DNA of 64,000 bases. It comes from Janthinobacterium lividum PAMC 25724. GTDB lineage: Bacteria > Pseudomonadota > Gammaproteobacteria > Burkholderiales > Burkholderiaceae_D. The DNA is taken from positions 62,001 through 126,000 of the forward strand of contig AHHB01000026.1 in assembly GCA_000242815.2 (NCBI GenBank), read 5' to 3'. The notes below the pieces were generated by a model that was not told the DNA's origin, made no database searches, and saw only the letters and a program-made list of their open reading frames with translations. The translations under genes and the position numbers were made by a program. Positions 42,965-51,021 of the stretch are shown here, in pieces; within the stretch, counting starts at the first letter, position 1; each line of letters starts with the position of its first letter.

Positions 42965-44239
42965 CTAGTCCAGCGGCACGCTGCGGTACTTGTTGACTTC
43001 TAATGCAGAAACCGCCGGCGCATTATTGCCCCACGAGGCACGCACATACGTCACCACGGCCGCTATCTCGGCGTCATCCATGGCGGCACCGAACGGCGGC
43101 ATGCCATAGGGCCGCGGGTTGCTGCTGGTCCCGGGCGCAAAGCCGCCGTTGAGCACGAGGCGGATGGCGTTTACGGCCGAGTCCGTCGTCAGCGCGCGCT
43201 TGCCGGCCAACGGCGGGTAGTCAGGCGGCACGCCTTTGCCGTCGGCCTGGTGGCAACTCGCGCACTGCGCCCGATACAGTTTTTCCCCCAGTGCCAGTTG
43301 CTGCCGAACTTGCTCTGACGTTTCGCGCGGGGGGCGTGCTGCCGCCTGCGCCGGGCCGGGCAAGCTTTTCAGGTACACGGCCATCGCCTGCAGGTCGTCG
43401 CTGCGCATATGCTGCGAGCTTTGCCGCACCACCTCGGCCATGGGGCCCAAGACGGTGGCGCGCGGCGAGACGCCCGTTTGCAGCAATGCCACGATATGCG
43501 CCGTATCCCAGTCGCCCAGGCCCGTTTGCGCATCCGATGTCAGCGCTGGCGCGTACCAGCCCAGTACGGGTATCAGGCCGCCCGACAGTGTCTCGTCGCT
43601 ACCGCCCAGGGCATTGCGGCTGCTATGGCAGGCGCTGCAGTGGCCCAGGCCCTGCACCAGGTAGGCGCCACGATTCCATTCCATGCTGTGCGTCGTGAGC
43701 GGCTGGTACACGCCGGGCTTGAAGTACAGTGCGCGCCAGGCGGCCAGCGCGATTTGCTGGTTGTAGGGGAAGCGCAGCGCGTGCGGCGCGTTCGCCTGCC
43801 TGTGCGGCGGCACGCGCTGGAAATATGCGTACAGGGCGTCGCTGTCTGCGCGCTGCACCTTGGTGTAGTTGGTGTAGGGGAACGCCGGGTACAGCAAACG
43901 GCCGTCTTTCGACTTGCCGTTGTGGATGGCGCGCCAGAAATCGTCGGCCGTCCAGCTGCCTATGCCCGTTTCCTTGTCGGCCGTGATGTTCGGTGAGAGC
44001 ACTGTGCCGAACGGCGTCTGCAAGGCCCGTCCCCCCGCGTACGCCACCCCGCCGCGCATCGTGTGGCAGGCCATGCAATTGCCCGCTTTGGCCAGGTAGG
44101 CGCCACGCGCGACCAGCTGTTGCTGGCTAAGGGGGCTGGCAACGGCGGCTGGGCCGAGGTCGTCGTCCGGGTACAGCAGGACGTTGGCGCTGACGCCGGC
44201 GAGCAGTAGCAGGCCGGCCACGATCATCCATTTTTTCAT
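42965..44239 (-). CDS. triheme cytochrome c, membrane dehydrogenase subunit type
   Basis: 424 residues. A signal or anchor helix at about 3-22 (WMIVAGLLLLAGVSANVLLY) is followed by three CxxCH heme sites: CMACHTMRG (near 57), CSACHSSRN (near 203) and CASCHQADG (near 330). Size and spacing fit the cytochrome subunits of membrane-bound alcohol, gluconate or sugar dehydrogenases, which pass electrons to quinone or oxidase. Segments GGRALQTPFGTVLSPNITADKETGIG and DDFWRAIHNGKSKDGRLLYPAFPY are typical. It overlaps the upstream diheme gene by 4 bases (ATGA). No dehydrogenase subunit is adjacent, so the partner is unknown. Confidence 0.88.
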   Translation of the reverse strand: MKKWMIVAGLLLLAGVSANVLLYPDDDLGPAAVASPLSQQQLVARGAYLAKAGNCMACHTMRGGVAYAGGRALQTPFGTVLSPNITADKETGIGSWTADDFWRAIHNGKSKDGRLLYPAFPYTNYTKVQRADSDALYAYFQRVPPHRQANAPHALRFPYNQQIALAAWRALYFKPGVYQPLTTHSMEWNRGAYLVQGLGHCSACHSSRNALGGSDETLSGGLIPVLGWYAPALTSDAQTGLGDWDTAHIVALLQTGVSPRATVLGPMAEVVRQSSQHMRSDDLQAMAVYLKSLPGPAQAAARPPRETSEQVRQQLALGEKLYRAQCASCHQADGKGVPPDYPPLAGKRALTTDSAVNAIRLVLNGGFAPGTSSNPRPYGMPPFGAAMDDAEIAAVVTYVRASWGNNAPAVSALEVNKYRSVPLD

Positions 44240-44994
44240 GGCGCCACCTGCGCCGCAGAACCTGGCACGCCACCGCAGTGCAGCGGCAAGGGCAGGGTGA
44301 TGCTGCTGGCAGGGCGCGCGTCGGCGCTGGCCACTTGCGTACCCAGCCAGGCCGAGACGGCGCCCACGTCCGCATCCGACAGGCGCTGGGCCACTTGCGC
44401 CATGCAGTCGGGCGCATGGGCGCGGCGTATGCCATTCTTCCAGGCACCGAGCTGGGCGTTGATATAGTCGCGCGGCAAGCCCAGCAAGCCGGGGATGGCT
44501 GGCGCCACGCCGGCCAGTTGATGGCCATGGCAGGCGCTACAGGCTGGAATTTTTTTGCCGGCATCGCCTTGCAGCACCAGCTGCTTGCCGCGCGCCAGGG
44601 CCGTCGTGCCGGCGCTGCTGGGCTGGGCCGGCGGCGGGGCAGGGTGCTGCGCCGCAAAATACTCGGCGATTTCGCGTAGGTAATCGTCGGGCAAGTGTTC
44701 GACCATGTAATTCATCGTCGGGTACTGTCGCCTTGCTTCGCGGAAGTTGAGCAGCTGGTTGTACAGATAGCCGGCCGGCTTGCCGGCGATACGGGGAAAG
44801 AAGGCATCATGGCGCTCCTTTGGCGCATGACAGGCGGTGCAAGCCTTGATGCGCTGTTCCAGGCTGTCGTGGCGCGCTGGTGGCGTCGCCGCTGCTGCCA
44901 GCGCCAGGCCGGGCAAGGGCAGTGCCAGCACCAGTACCAGTGCCAGTGCGCAGCGGCAATGCAGTGCTAGCGAAAGTTGTCTGGAAAGTGGCAT
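44236..44994 (-). CDS. diheme cytochrome c, cytochrome c4-like
   Basis: 252 residues from MPLSRQLSLALHCRC; the frame continues upstream, but the signal peptide starts here. Leader about 1-34 (LALVLVLALPLPGLALAA). Two CxxCH sites: CTACHAPKE and CSACHGHQL, each in a small cytochrome domain with DPYYTH-like helices (AGKPAGYLYNQLLNFREA; LGLPRDYINAQLGAWKNG). That tandem plan is typical of cytochrome c4 or c-class partners. It ends with LPLHCGGVPGSAAQ. It is coupled to the triheme gene downstream, so both probably form one periplasmic electron path. Confidence 0.85.
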   Translation of the reverse strand: MPLSRQLSLALHCRCALALVLVLALPLPGLALAAAATPPARHDSLEQRIKACTACHAPKERHDAFFPRIAGKPAGYLYNQLLNFREARRQYPTMNYMVEHLPDDYLREIAEYFAAQHPAPPPAQPSSAGTTALARGKQLVLQGDAGKKIPACSACHGHQLAGVAPAIPGLLGLPRDYINAQLGAWKNGIRRAHAPDCMAQVAQRLSDADVGAVSAWLGTQVASADARPASSITLPLPLHCGGVPGSAAQVAP

Positions 44995-45210
44995 GGCAAA
45001 ATAAGCTCTCTCGTCGGTCGCAACGGCGTGCCGGTCTTGCTGCACGGATCATTTTTTACCCTAGCATATACCCGCCACGGTGATTCTGACAGCATCAGTT
45101 GTGAAGAACACGACAGATCAGTTATCAGTTATCAGTTATCGCTTTAAGGGAGTAGGATTGACATGCGATGGGCCATTGGCGGCAGGGGGTGCCGCCATGC
45201 GTGCACCAGC

Positions 45211-45858
45211 TCAGACGGGGGCGGGCGGTGTGGCCGGCGGCGTGCTGGCGCGGGGGGCTTTTTGCGCCGTTACTTTACCGCCGTCGGCGATCCAGCGGCG
45301 ATACACGCGCAGGGCCACTTGCGCATCGTCGGCTGCGTACAGGATCTGTTTTTCCGTCAGGCGCGAGGTGGCCCAGTTGGTGGTAGAGATCTTTTTTGAT
45401 TTCTGCAGGTGCAGGCCAAAGAACTTGGCCACGGCAGTCTTCGCGCCCAGGTCGTTGCGCTGGCCGCCGCGCAGGGCAACGGACAGGTCGAGCACCTGGG
45501 CCGGCGCGATACCGAGCTTGTTGCGCAGGCGCTTGACGTCGTCGGACAAGCCAAAGCCCACCTTGATGGTGGTGGTCGATTCGAGGATGGCTTTCAGTTC
45601 GGCCAAGGCCAAGGCCGGTGCGCTGCCTACTTGGAACAGGTAAGCGATGTCGTCGGTGGCCAGCTGGATCAGGTGCGGCCCCGTGGAGGACTCGCCCTTC
45701 ACAAAGGTCGGCTTCGATTCCGTATCGAAGCCGATGGCGTCCGCTGCCAGCAGGGCTGCCATGGCGGCCCTGGCGTCATCACTGGTGCGTACCAGTTTGA
45801 CGTGCTCGATTGCAATGCCTTGATATGGGGGCAGAGGCGGTGCGACAGCTGTGTCCAT
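45211..45858 (-). CDS. DEDD-type 3'-5' exonuclease domain protein
   Basis: 215 residues. Exo motifs: Exo I IGFDTESKP (Asp, Glu), Exo II VGFGLSDDVKRL (Asp), and Exo III YAADDAQVAL with Tyr and Asp, i.e. the DEDDy pattern of RNase D and WRN-like exonucleases. No HRDC domain, so it is a stand-alone exonuclease. The C terminus is Pro/Ala-rich. Nucleic acid substrate is not determined. It lies 9 bases downstream of the ProQ-like gene, which fits an RNA role. Confidence 0.88.
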   Translation of the reverse strand: MDTAVAPPLPPYQGIAIEHVKLVRTSDDARAAMAALLAADAIGFDTESKPTFVKGESSTGPHLIQLATDDIAYLFQVGSAPALALAELKAILESTTTIKVGFGLSDDVKRLRNKLGIAPAQVLDLSVALRGGQRNDLGAKTAVAKFFGLHLQKSKKISTTNWATSRLTEKQILYAADDAQVALRVYRRWIADGGKVTAQKAPRASTPPATPPAPV

Positions 45859-45867
45859 GAAACCGGA

Positions 45868-46377
45868 TCAACCTTTGCGCGAGAATTTTGCGGTCAGCTG
45901 ACTCAGTTTTTCCAGGCGCAAACGGTTCGCTTCTTCGGCAGCGGCGGCGTCGCGTTCGGCCTTTTTGCGATCGGCTTCCTTCTTGAAGCGTTGCTGCAAC
46001 ACTTGCGTGGCGTGGTCGCGGTGCGTCTGTGTCACTTCTGCGCCGGCTGTACCGTCGAGGTCATAGCGAATCTTGGCTTTTTCCATCATGCGCAAATAGC
46101 GCAGCGAACCCGTGTGGATGCCCAGCGCCGTGCGCATCAGCTTGCGGTCCAGGTCCGGCAGGCGTGCCAGGATCTGCTTGTCGATCCCGATCGATAATGG
46201 CAGGCAATCGCGGAACGGCGGGAATTGCTCTTGGAACTGCTTGAGCAGGGCGCGCGCTGTCAGGCCGGTAGGGGCCGGCGTGGCCGCTGCCGCTGGAGCC
46301 GCCGCTGGGGCTGCATCGACTGGCGTGTCTGGAGTGGTGGCTTGCTGGTCTGGCGTGGAGCTGGTCATCGACATCAT
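45868..46377 (-). CDS. ProQ/FinO-family RNA chaperone
   Basis: 169 residues from MMSMTSSTPDQQ; three close Met codons leave the start uncertain. An Ala/Pro-rich linker (about 13-37) leads to the FinO-like core: LTARALLKQFQEQFPPFRDCLPLSIGIDKQILARLPDLDRKLMRTALGIHTGSLRYLRMM. A basic helical tail (QQRFKKEADRKKAERDAAAAEEANRLR) follows. Such proteins bind structured sRNAs and mRNAs. It is first of two genes with the exonuclease, suggesting RNA metabolism. Divergent from the putative small transcript upstream of rpoD. Confidence 0.88.
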   Translation of the reverse strand: MMSMTSSTPDQQATTPDTPVDAAPAAAPAAAATPAPTGLTARALLKQFQEQFPPFRDCLPLSIGIDKQILARLPDLDRKLMRTALGIHTGSLRYLRMMEKAKIRYDLDGTAGAEVTQTHRDHATQVLQQRFKKEADRKKAERDAAAAEEANRLRLEKLSQLTAKFSRKG

Positions 46378-46664
46378 TGGTTGGGCTATAAAAGGCGAGC
46401 ATAGCACGCGCCACAGGCAAGTGCATTGTCTTTTTTGGCAACTTGTGCAGAGATAAGCTAGTCCGTACGACAGTGCACGCAGCGCGAATGGCGAGAAATG
46501 TGTATAATGTCCGCTTGCGCTGATGACTAGGCCCCGTATTTCACGGTCTGGCTCAGGTGTGCAGGGGATAAGAGCAGTGCGGTGCAGGGCCACTATTATT
46601 GATATTTTTGATACCAGATATTTTGCTTATCAATTATCCAGATAACTGGCCTTCGTGCATAATC

Positions 46665-46731
46665 TTGCTCTCCGCTGTGTCTTCACTGAACAACAATAGA
46701 TTCAAGCCCGTTCTGGTACGGGCTTTTTTTC
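46665..46731 (+). ncRNA. putative small RNA or rpoD leader attenuator
   Basis: A clear terminator (below) has no open reading frame in front of it on this strand. A CATAAT -10-like hexamer lies at about 46658-46663 with a weak TTATCC 18 bases upstream. Transcription from there would give about 60 nucleotides. It may be a small RNA, or an attenuator on a longer rpoD leader. Confidence 0.3.
46704..46731 (+). terminator. rho-independent terminator upstream of rpoD
   Basis: AGCCCGT, loop TCTGGT-type, ACGGGCT followed by seven T. The T-run is on the plus strand only. It is 208 bases before the rpoD start. Confidence 0.75.
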
Positions 46732-46938
46732 ATTCCGCAATGTACATCGCTTATTTATCTGACCCGGCTTCGGCCCCGCCGCCGCTGTGTGCGCGGGCTT
46801 TGAACGTCCCGATAGACAGGCGCCGCTGCCCTTGACGGCAGCGGCAACAATACGCTCCATCGAGTCCGGTTTCGCAGGCTTAGGTGGAATCATTCACTTC
46901 GCGCCGACACCATCTGGTCTCGCATTAAGAGATATCTC

Positions 46939-49488
46939 ATGAAGAATACGCCAAAAACTTTAACGTTGTCCGCCAAGGCGCCACGCCCAGCTGCGGCACC
47001 ACTTGCCGTACCCAAAACGACTTTATCTTACTTCATCGATAATGCGCAAGCGAATCCGGAAGCCACCGTCACGACGGCGCCCACCGTCGTCACCGTGGTA
47101 AAGAAAAGCCGTTCGCGTCTCGCTGCCGTGCCGCCGGCCGAGTCGGCTGTGGAAGCAGCCATTGCCGCACCTGCCGCCGAAGCCGTTGCCGAGGTAGTCG
47201 ATGCTGCGCCGGCCAAGACTCCGAGCGTGAAGATCGCTCCCGGCGCCAAGGCACCGGTCGCGCCACGCAAGATCAGCGAAAGCGCCGCCACGAATAAAGT
47301 GGTGACGGCTGCCCGTTCGAAAGTCGTGCGCGCCAAGCCTGAAGTGGCGCCCGTGACCATTATCACCGGCGCGCAAGTGGTCAGCAAGACCACGGACGCC
47401 GATGCCCTGGCCGCCATCGACACCTCGAATTACTTCTTGCCGAGCGTCAAGGTGCCGGGTCGACGTGGCCGCAAACCGAGCGAATTCACGCCAGAAAACG
47501 ATGAAGTGGCAGCGCTTAACGCCGTTGAGCGCGCCGAACTGAAGGCGGTATCGAAAGCGCGCGACCGCAAAGCCAAAGGCGGCCTGGCCGATGCACTGGG
47601 CGATCCGGAAGCCTCGGCAGCGGACCTGGAACGCCGTCGCAAGCAGATCACGGGCTTGATCAACATGGGCAAGGAGCGCGGCTTCCTTACCTATGCCGAG
47701 ATCAATGACCAATTGCCGGAAAATATCATCGATCCGGAAGCGATCGAAGGCATCATCGCTACCTTTAACGACATGGGCATCGCCGTCTACGAGCGCGCCC
47801 CTGACGCGGAAAGCTTGTTGCTGACCGACAACGTCGCCACCGTCACCAGCGATGATGAAGTCGAAGCCGCTGCCGCTACCGCCTTGTCGACGGTCGACTC
47901 CGACTTCGGCCGCACCACCGACCCTGTGCGCATGTACATGCGTGAAATGGGCGCCGTGGCGCTGCTGACGCGCGAAGGCGAGATCGAGATCGCCAAGCGC
48001 ATCGAAGGCGGTCTGAAGGACATGATCCAGGCAATTTCCGCCTGCCCGACCACCATCGGCGAAATCGTTGCTCTGTCGCAAAAAATCGCGCGCGACGAGA
48101 TCAAGGTCGATGAAGTGGTCGACGGTTTTGTCGACTTGAACGAAAGTAATGCCCCGGCGCCTGCCGCTGCCGCCGCGCCGGTCGTCGCCAGCGGTGACGA
48201 CGAGGAAGAGGAAGAAGAAGCCGAGGAAGAAGACGGCGACGCGAATGGCGGCGCAGCCGGTTTCTCCAGCGAGCAATTGGCCCAGCTGAAAAAGAATGCG
48301 CTGGAGAAGTTCAACGTCATTTCGACGCAGTACGAAAAGATGCGCAAGGCGCCCGAGGGTTACAACTCGAAAGCCTACACGAAGGCGCAGGAAGCCATTT
48401 CGCAGGAATTGCTGGGCATCCGCTTTACGGCCAAGGTCGTGGAAAAGCTGTGCGACACCCTGCGCGGCCAGATGGAAGAAGTGCGCCACATCGAGCGCGC
48501 CGTGCTGGAACTGTGCGTGAACAAATGCGGCATGCCGCGCGCCCACTTCATCAAGGTGTTCCCGGGCAATGAATGTGACCTGGAATGGGTAGACCGCGAA
48601 GTCGATTGCAAGTATCCGTACAGCGCCATCCTCAGCCGCAACGTGCCCGCCGTCAAGGAACTGCAAAAGAAGATGATCGACCTGCAAGCGCGCGTGGCCT
48701 TGCCGCTGGCTGACTTGCGCAAGATCAACAAGCAGATGGCTGCCGGCGAAAAACGTGCGCGTCACGCGAAGCGCGAAATGACGGTCGCCAACTTGCGCCT
48801 GGTTATTTCGATCGCCAAGAAATACATCAACCGCGGCTTGCAATTCCTCGATCTGATCCAGGAAGGCAACATCGGCTTGCTGAAGGCGGTCGATAAATTC
48901 GAATACCGTCGCGGCTACAAGTTCTCGACTTACGCCACCTGGTGGATACGCCAGGCCATCACGCGTTCGATCGCCGACATGGCGCGTACTATTCGCGTGC
49001 CGGTGCACATGATCGAAACGATCAACAAGATGAACCGCATCTCGCGCCAGATCATGCAGGAAACGGGCAGCGAGCCTGACCTGGCGACGCTGGCCGTCAA
49101 GATGGAAATGCCGGAAAACAAGGTGCGCGAAATCATGAAGATCGCGAAAGAGCCGATTTCCATGGAAACGCCGATGGGCGAAGATGGCGATTCGCAACTG
49201 GGCGACTTCATCGAAGACAACACCACCCTGGCACCGCTGGACGCCGCACTGCACGCGTCGATGCGCAATGTCATCAAGGAAGTGCTCGATTCCTTGACGC
49301 CACGCGAAGCGAAAGTGCTGCGCATGCGTTACGGCGTGGAAATGTCGAACGACCATACCCTGGAAGAAGTGGGCAAGCAGTTCGACGTGACGCGTGAGCG
49401 CATCCGCCAGATTGAAGCGAAAGCCATGAGCAAGCTGCGCCAGCCTTCGCGCTCGGACAAGCTGAAAACCTTCCTGACGCAAAACTAG
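46939..49488 (+). CDS. rpoD: RNA polymerase primary sigma factor RpoD (sigma-70)
   Basis: 849 residues, well above the 613 of E. coli. Residues 1-200 are an Ala/Pro/Val/Lys-rich extension of low complexity. Region 1.1-like sequence follows ([32 protein letters not shown]). An acidic insert [15 protein letters not shown] lies near residue 422. Regions 2 to 4 are complete: [48 protein letters not shown] (2.3-2.4), [12 protein letters not shown] (3.0) and [42 protein letters not shown] (4.2). It directs housekeeping transcription. AAGAGA precedes the ATG inside GAGATATCTC. Confidence 0.97.
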   Translation: MKNTPKTLTLSAKAPRPAAAPLAVPKTTLSYFIDNAQANPEATVTTAPTVVTVVKKSRSRLAAVPPAESAVEAAIAAPAAEAVAEVVDAAPAKTPSVKIAPGAKAPVAPRKISESAATNKVVTAARSKVVRAKPEVAPVTIITGAQVVSKTTDADALAAIDTSNYFLPSVKVPGRRGRKPSEFTPENDEVAALNAVERAELKAVSKARDRKAKGGLADALGDPEASAADLERRRKQITGLINMGKERGFLTYAEINDQLPENIIDPEAIEGIIATFNDMGIAVYERAPDAESLLLTDNVATVTSDDEVEAAAATALSTVDSDFGRTTDPVRMYMREMGAVALLTREGEIEIAKRIEGGLKDMIQAISACPTTIGEIVALSQKIARDEIKVDEVVDGFVDLNESNAPAPAAAAAPVVASGDDEEEEEEAEEEDGDANGGAAGFSSEQLAQLKKNALEKFNVISTQYEKMRKAPEGYNSKAYTKAQEAISQELLGIRFTAKVVEKLCDTLRGQMEEVRHIERAVLELCVNKCGMPRAHFIKVFPGNECDLEWVDREVDCKYPYSAILSRNVPAVKELQKKMIDLQARVALPLADLRKINKQMAAGEKRARHAKREMTVANLRLVISIAKKYINRGLQFLDLIQEGNIGLLKAVDKFEYRRGYKFSTYATWWIRQAITRSIADMARTIRVPVHMIETINKMNRISRQIMQETGSEPDLATLAVKMEMPENKVREIMKIAKEPISMETPMGEDGDSQLGDFIEDNTTLAPLDAALHASMRNVIKEVLDSLTPREAKVLRMRYGVEMSNDHTLEEVGKQFDVTRERIRQIEAKAMSKLRQPSRSDKLKTFLTQN

Positions 49489-49573
49489 AGACATTTGTCA
49501 GAACCTACTGCGCGTCCTCACTTGCGCCCGCGACGCTACTGTCAGGTGTCGCGATAGGTATTGAGTACATTTA

Positions 49574-49599
49574 AAAAGAGGCGCAAGCCTCTTTTTTTT
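49574..49599. terminator. bidirectional terminator after rpoD
   Basis: AAGAGGC, GCAA, GCCTCTT stem with eight T on the plus strand and a shorter T-run on the minus strand; it separates convergent rpoD and the HAF-repeat gene. Confidence 0.85.
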
Positions 49600-49619
49600 C
49601 GTCCATCCGTAGCGTTGGC

Positions 49620-50765
49620 TTACATGAAACGCGTGCGCGCGCCCAGCAGGCCCATGCGATAGTTGCGTTGCAATTTGTATAGCAGGACGCCGCTGGCCGA
49701 GATCACGATGGTGATCACCAGCCAGTCCAATGGATTACTGCGCTGCGGTGCGGGGGCCGCTTGCGATGGCACGGCGAAGGCCTGGAATTTATGCCCCGTG
49801 TAAATGGCGCCCACCACCAGGCCGGCGTCCGTGATCTTGTTGGTCAGGTACAGGCCATCGTCGCGGCGGCGCACCGTCATCACACCTTCCTTGTAGACAA
49901 AGGTCATCGGTTCAAAGCCCTTGATGTGGGCGCCGCCGACGATGTGTCCGGCAGCGTTGACTGCCGTGGCGTAGCTGTCGCCCTGGCCGATCAGGGCGCC
50001 CAGGTCGAGCATGCGCTTGCCATCCCAGGCGAATGCGTGCCAGCGGCGCTTTTCCGTTTCCGAGGCGCCCACGATCAGGCCCGCATCATTGATGGCGGTG
50101 GCCGAGCTGATGCGTCCGCCGGGCAGGGTGCCTATTTCCTGCATGCCCGCGCCGGGGCGGTAGGCGAAGGCACGGCGGTAGCCATCGCCGCGCTGCGCCG
50201 TGCCCACCACCACGCCATGTATATTTACGCCGCTGGCATAGCTGCTGGCGCCGCCCAGGGTGCCCAGGTCTTGCAGGCTGAGGTCGGCTTTCGTGATAAA
50301 GGCGTGGAAATCGCCGTCGCTGGTATCGGCATAGCCGGCCACCTGGCCGTCGCGCGTGATGGCGGTGGCGTAACTGCTGGTGCCGCCCAGGGTGCCCAGG
50401 TCGCGCATGCCGCCCGCTTCTTCAAAGCGGAATGCATGCCAGGCGCCAGTGGCTGTCTGCGCCGAGCCCACCACCACGCCATGCGTATTAATCGCCTTGG
50501 TGAAACCTTCATTGCCGCCCAGGGTGCCCAGTTCGCGGATGCGGCCATGCTGATACGTCACGGCGCGGCGTCGTCCTTCTGCTTCCATGACGATGCCCGC
50601 TACCAGGCCGGCCGGGTTCAGGTCGGATGCGATACTGCCATTGCCATCTTTTTCACCAAAGCCGCGTTCGGCATAGTTGGTGGCGCTGGCGATGGCAGTG
50701 GGGACGGCGGCCAGCAGGAGCAGGCCGAGCAGGGTGGCGGGAAGGCAGCAGAACCGTGGCGGCAT
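49620..50765 (-). CDS. HAF-repeat secreted protein
   Basis: 381 residues. Signal peptide about 1-27 (LLGLLLLAAVPTAIASA). About seven HAF repeats follow, with the steps RELGTLGG, RDLGTLGG, QDLGTLGG, QEIGTLPGG, LDLGALIG and intervening HAF phrases (AWHAFRF, DFHAFIT, RRAFAY, RWHAFAW). The repeats probably fold as a beta-propeller. The C-terminal end has a single helix (WLVITIVISASGVLLYKLQRNYR) and basic residues, so the protein may stay anchored. GAAGAG lies before the ATG. Function unknown; such proteins are often extracellular. Confidence 0.82.
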   Translation of the reverse strand: MPPRFCCLPATLLGLLLLAAVPTAIASATNYAERGFGEKDGNGSIASDLNPAGLVAGIVMEAEGRRRAVTYQHGRIRELGTLGGNEGFTKAINTHGVVVGSAQTATGAWHAFRFEEAGGMRDLGTLGGTSSYATAITRDGQVAGYADTSDGDFHAFITKADLSLQDLGTLGGASSYASGVNIHGVVVGTAQRGDGYRRAFAYRPGAGMQEIGTLPGGRISSATAINDAGLIVGASETEKRRWHAFAWDGKRMLDLGALIGQGDSYATAVNAAGHIVGGAHIKGFEPMTFVYKEGVMTVRRRDDGLYLTNKITDAGLVVGAIYTGHKFQAFAVPSQAAPAPQRSNPLDWLVITIVISASGVLLYKLQRNYRMGLLGARTRFM

Positions 50766-51021
50766 GATAGGCTCTTCAAAGAAAAAACTTACTATACTTT
50801 TTTATGCCGTAAATGCATACTTAATTTACTACCTTTTTTGATAATTTTTGTGACGTGCTATCGCTATGCCGATGCGGATGCCATTGTCGCTGATGCGCAG
50901 GACGAGGCGCGACTCGGCCTCCCTGGCGTCCTGCCTGGTCGCTGCGGTGTGCATGGGGCCGGCCCGCGGCCCCTGGCCCTCTCGGTGCCGGCCCCTGTCT
51001 GCCGATGGCAGCCTGATGCGA

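Larger units (their letters stand above)
46378..46938. other. proQ–rpoD intergenic region
   Basis: A 561-base gap. It holds a plus-strand terminator at 46704-46731 with no gene before it, a GC-rich hairpin at about 46821-46845 (GCCGCTGCC / GGCAGCGGC), and GAGATATCTC just before rpoD. A 78-codon frame (46599-46835) crosses the terminator and is not called. No primase gene precedes rpoD here. Confidence 0.6.

Noticed and set aside
46599-46835. 78-codon frame upstream of rpoD
   Set aside because: Runs through a strong terminator and has no ribosome site.
47023-49494. Long minus-strand open frame of 823 codons antisense to rpoD
   Set aside because: A consequence of high-GC codon use opposite a conserved gene; the sequence has no domain and rpoD is certain. 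The same reasoning removes the long antisense frames at 30371-34024, 15813-17039, 5392-6621, 559-1698 and 51079-53889.
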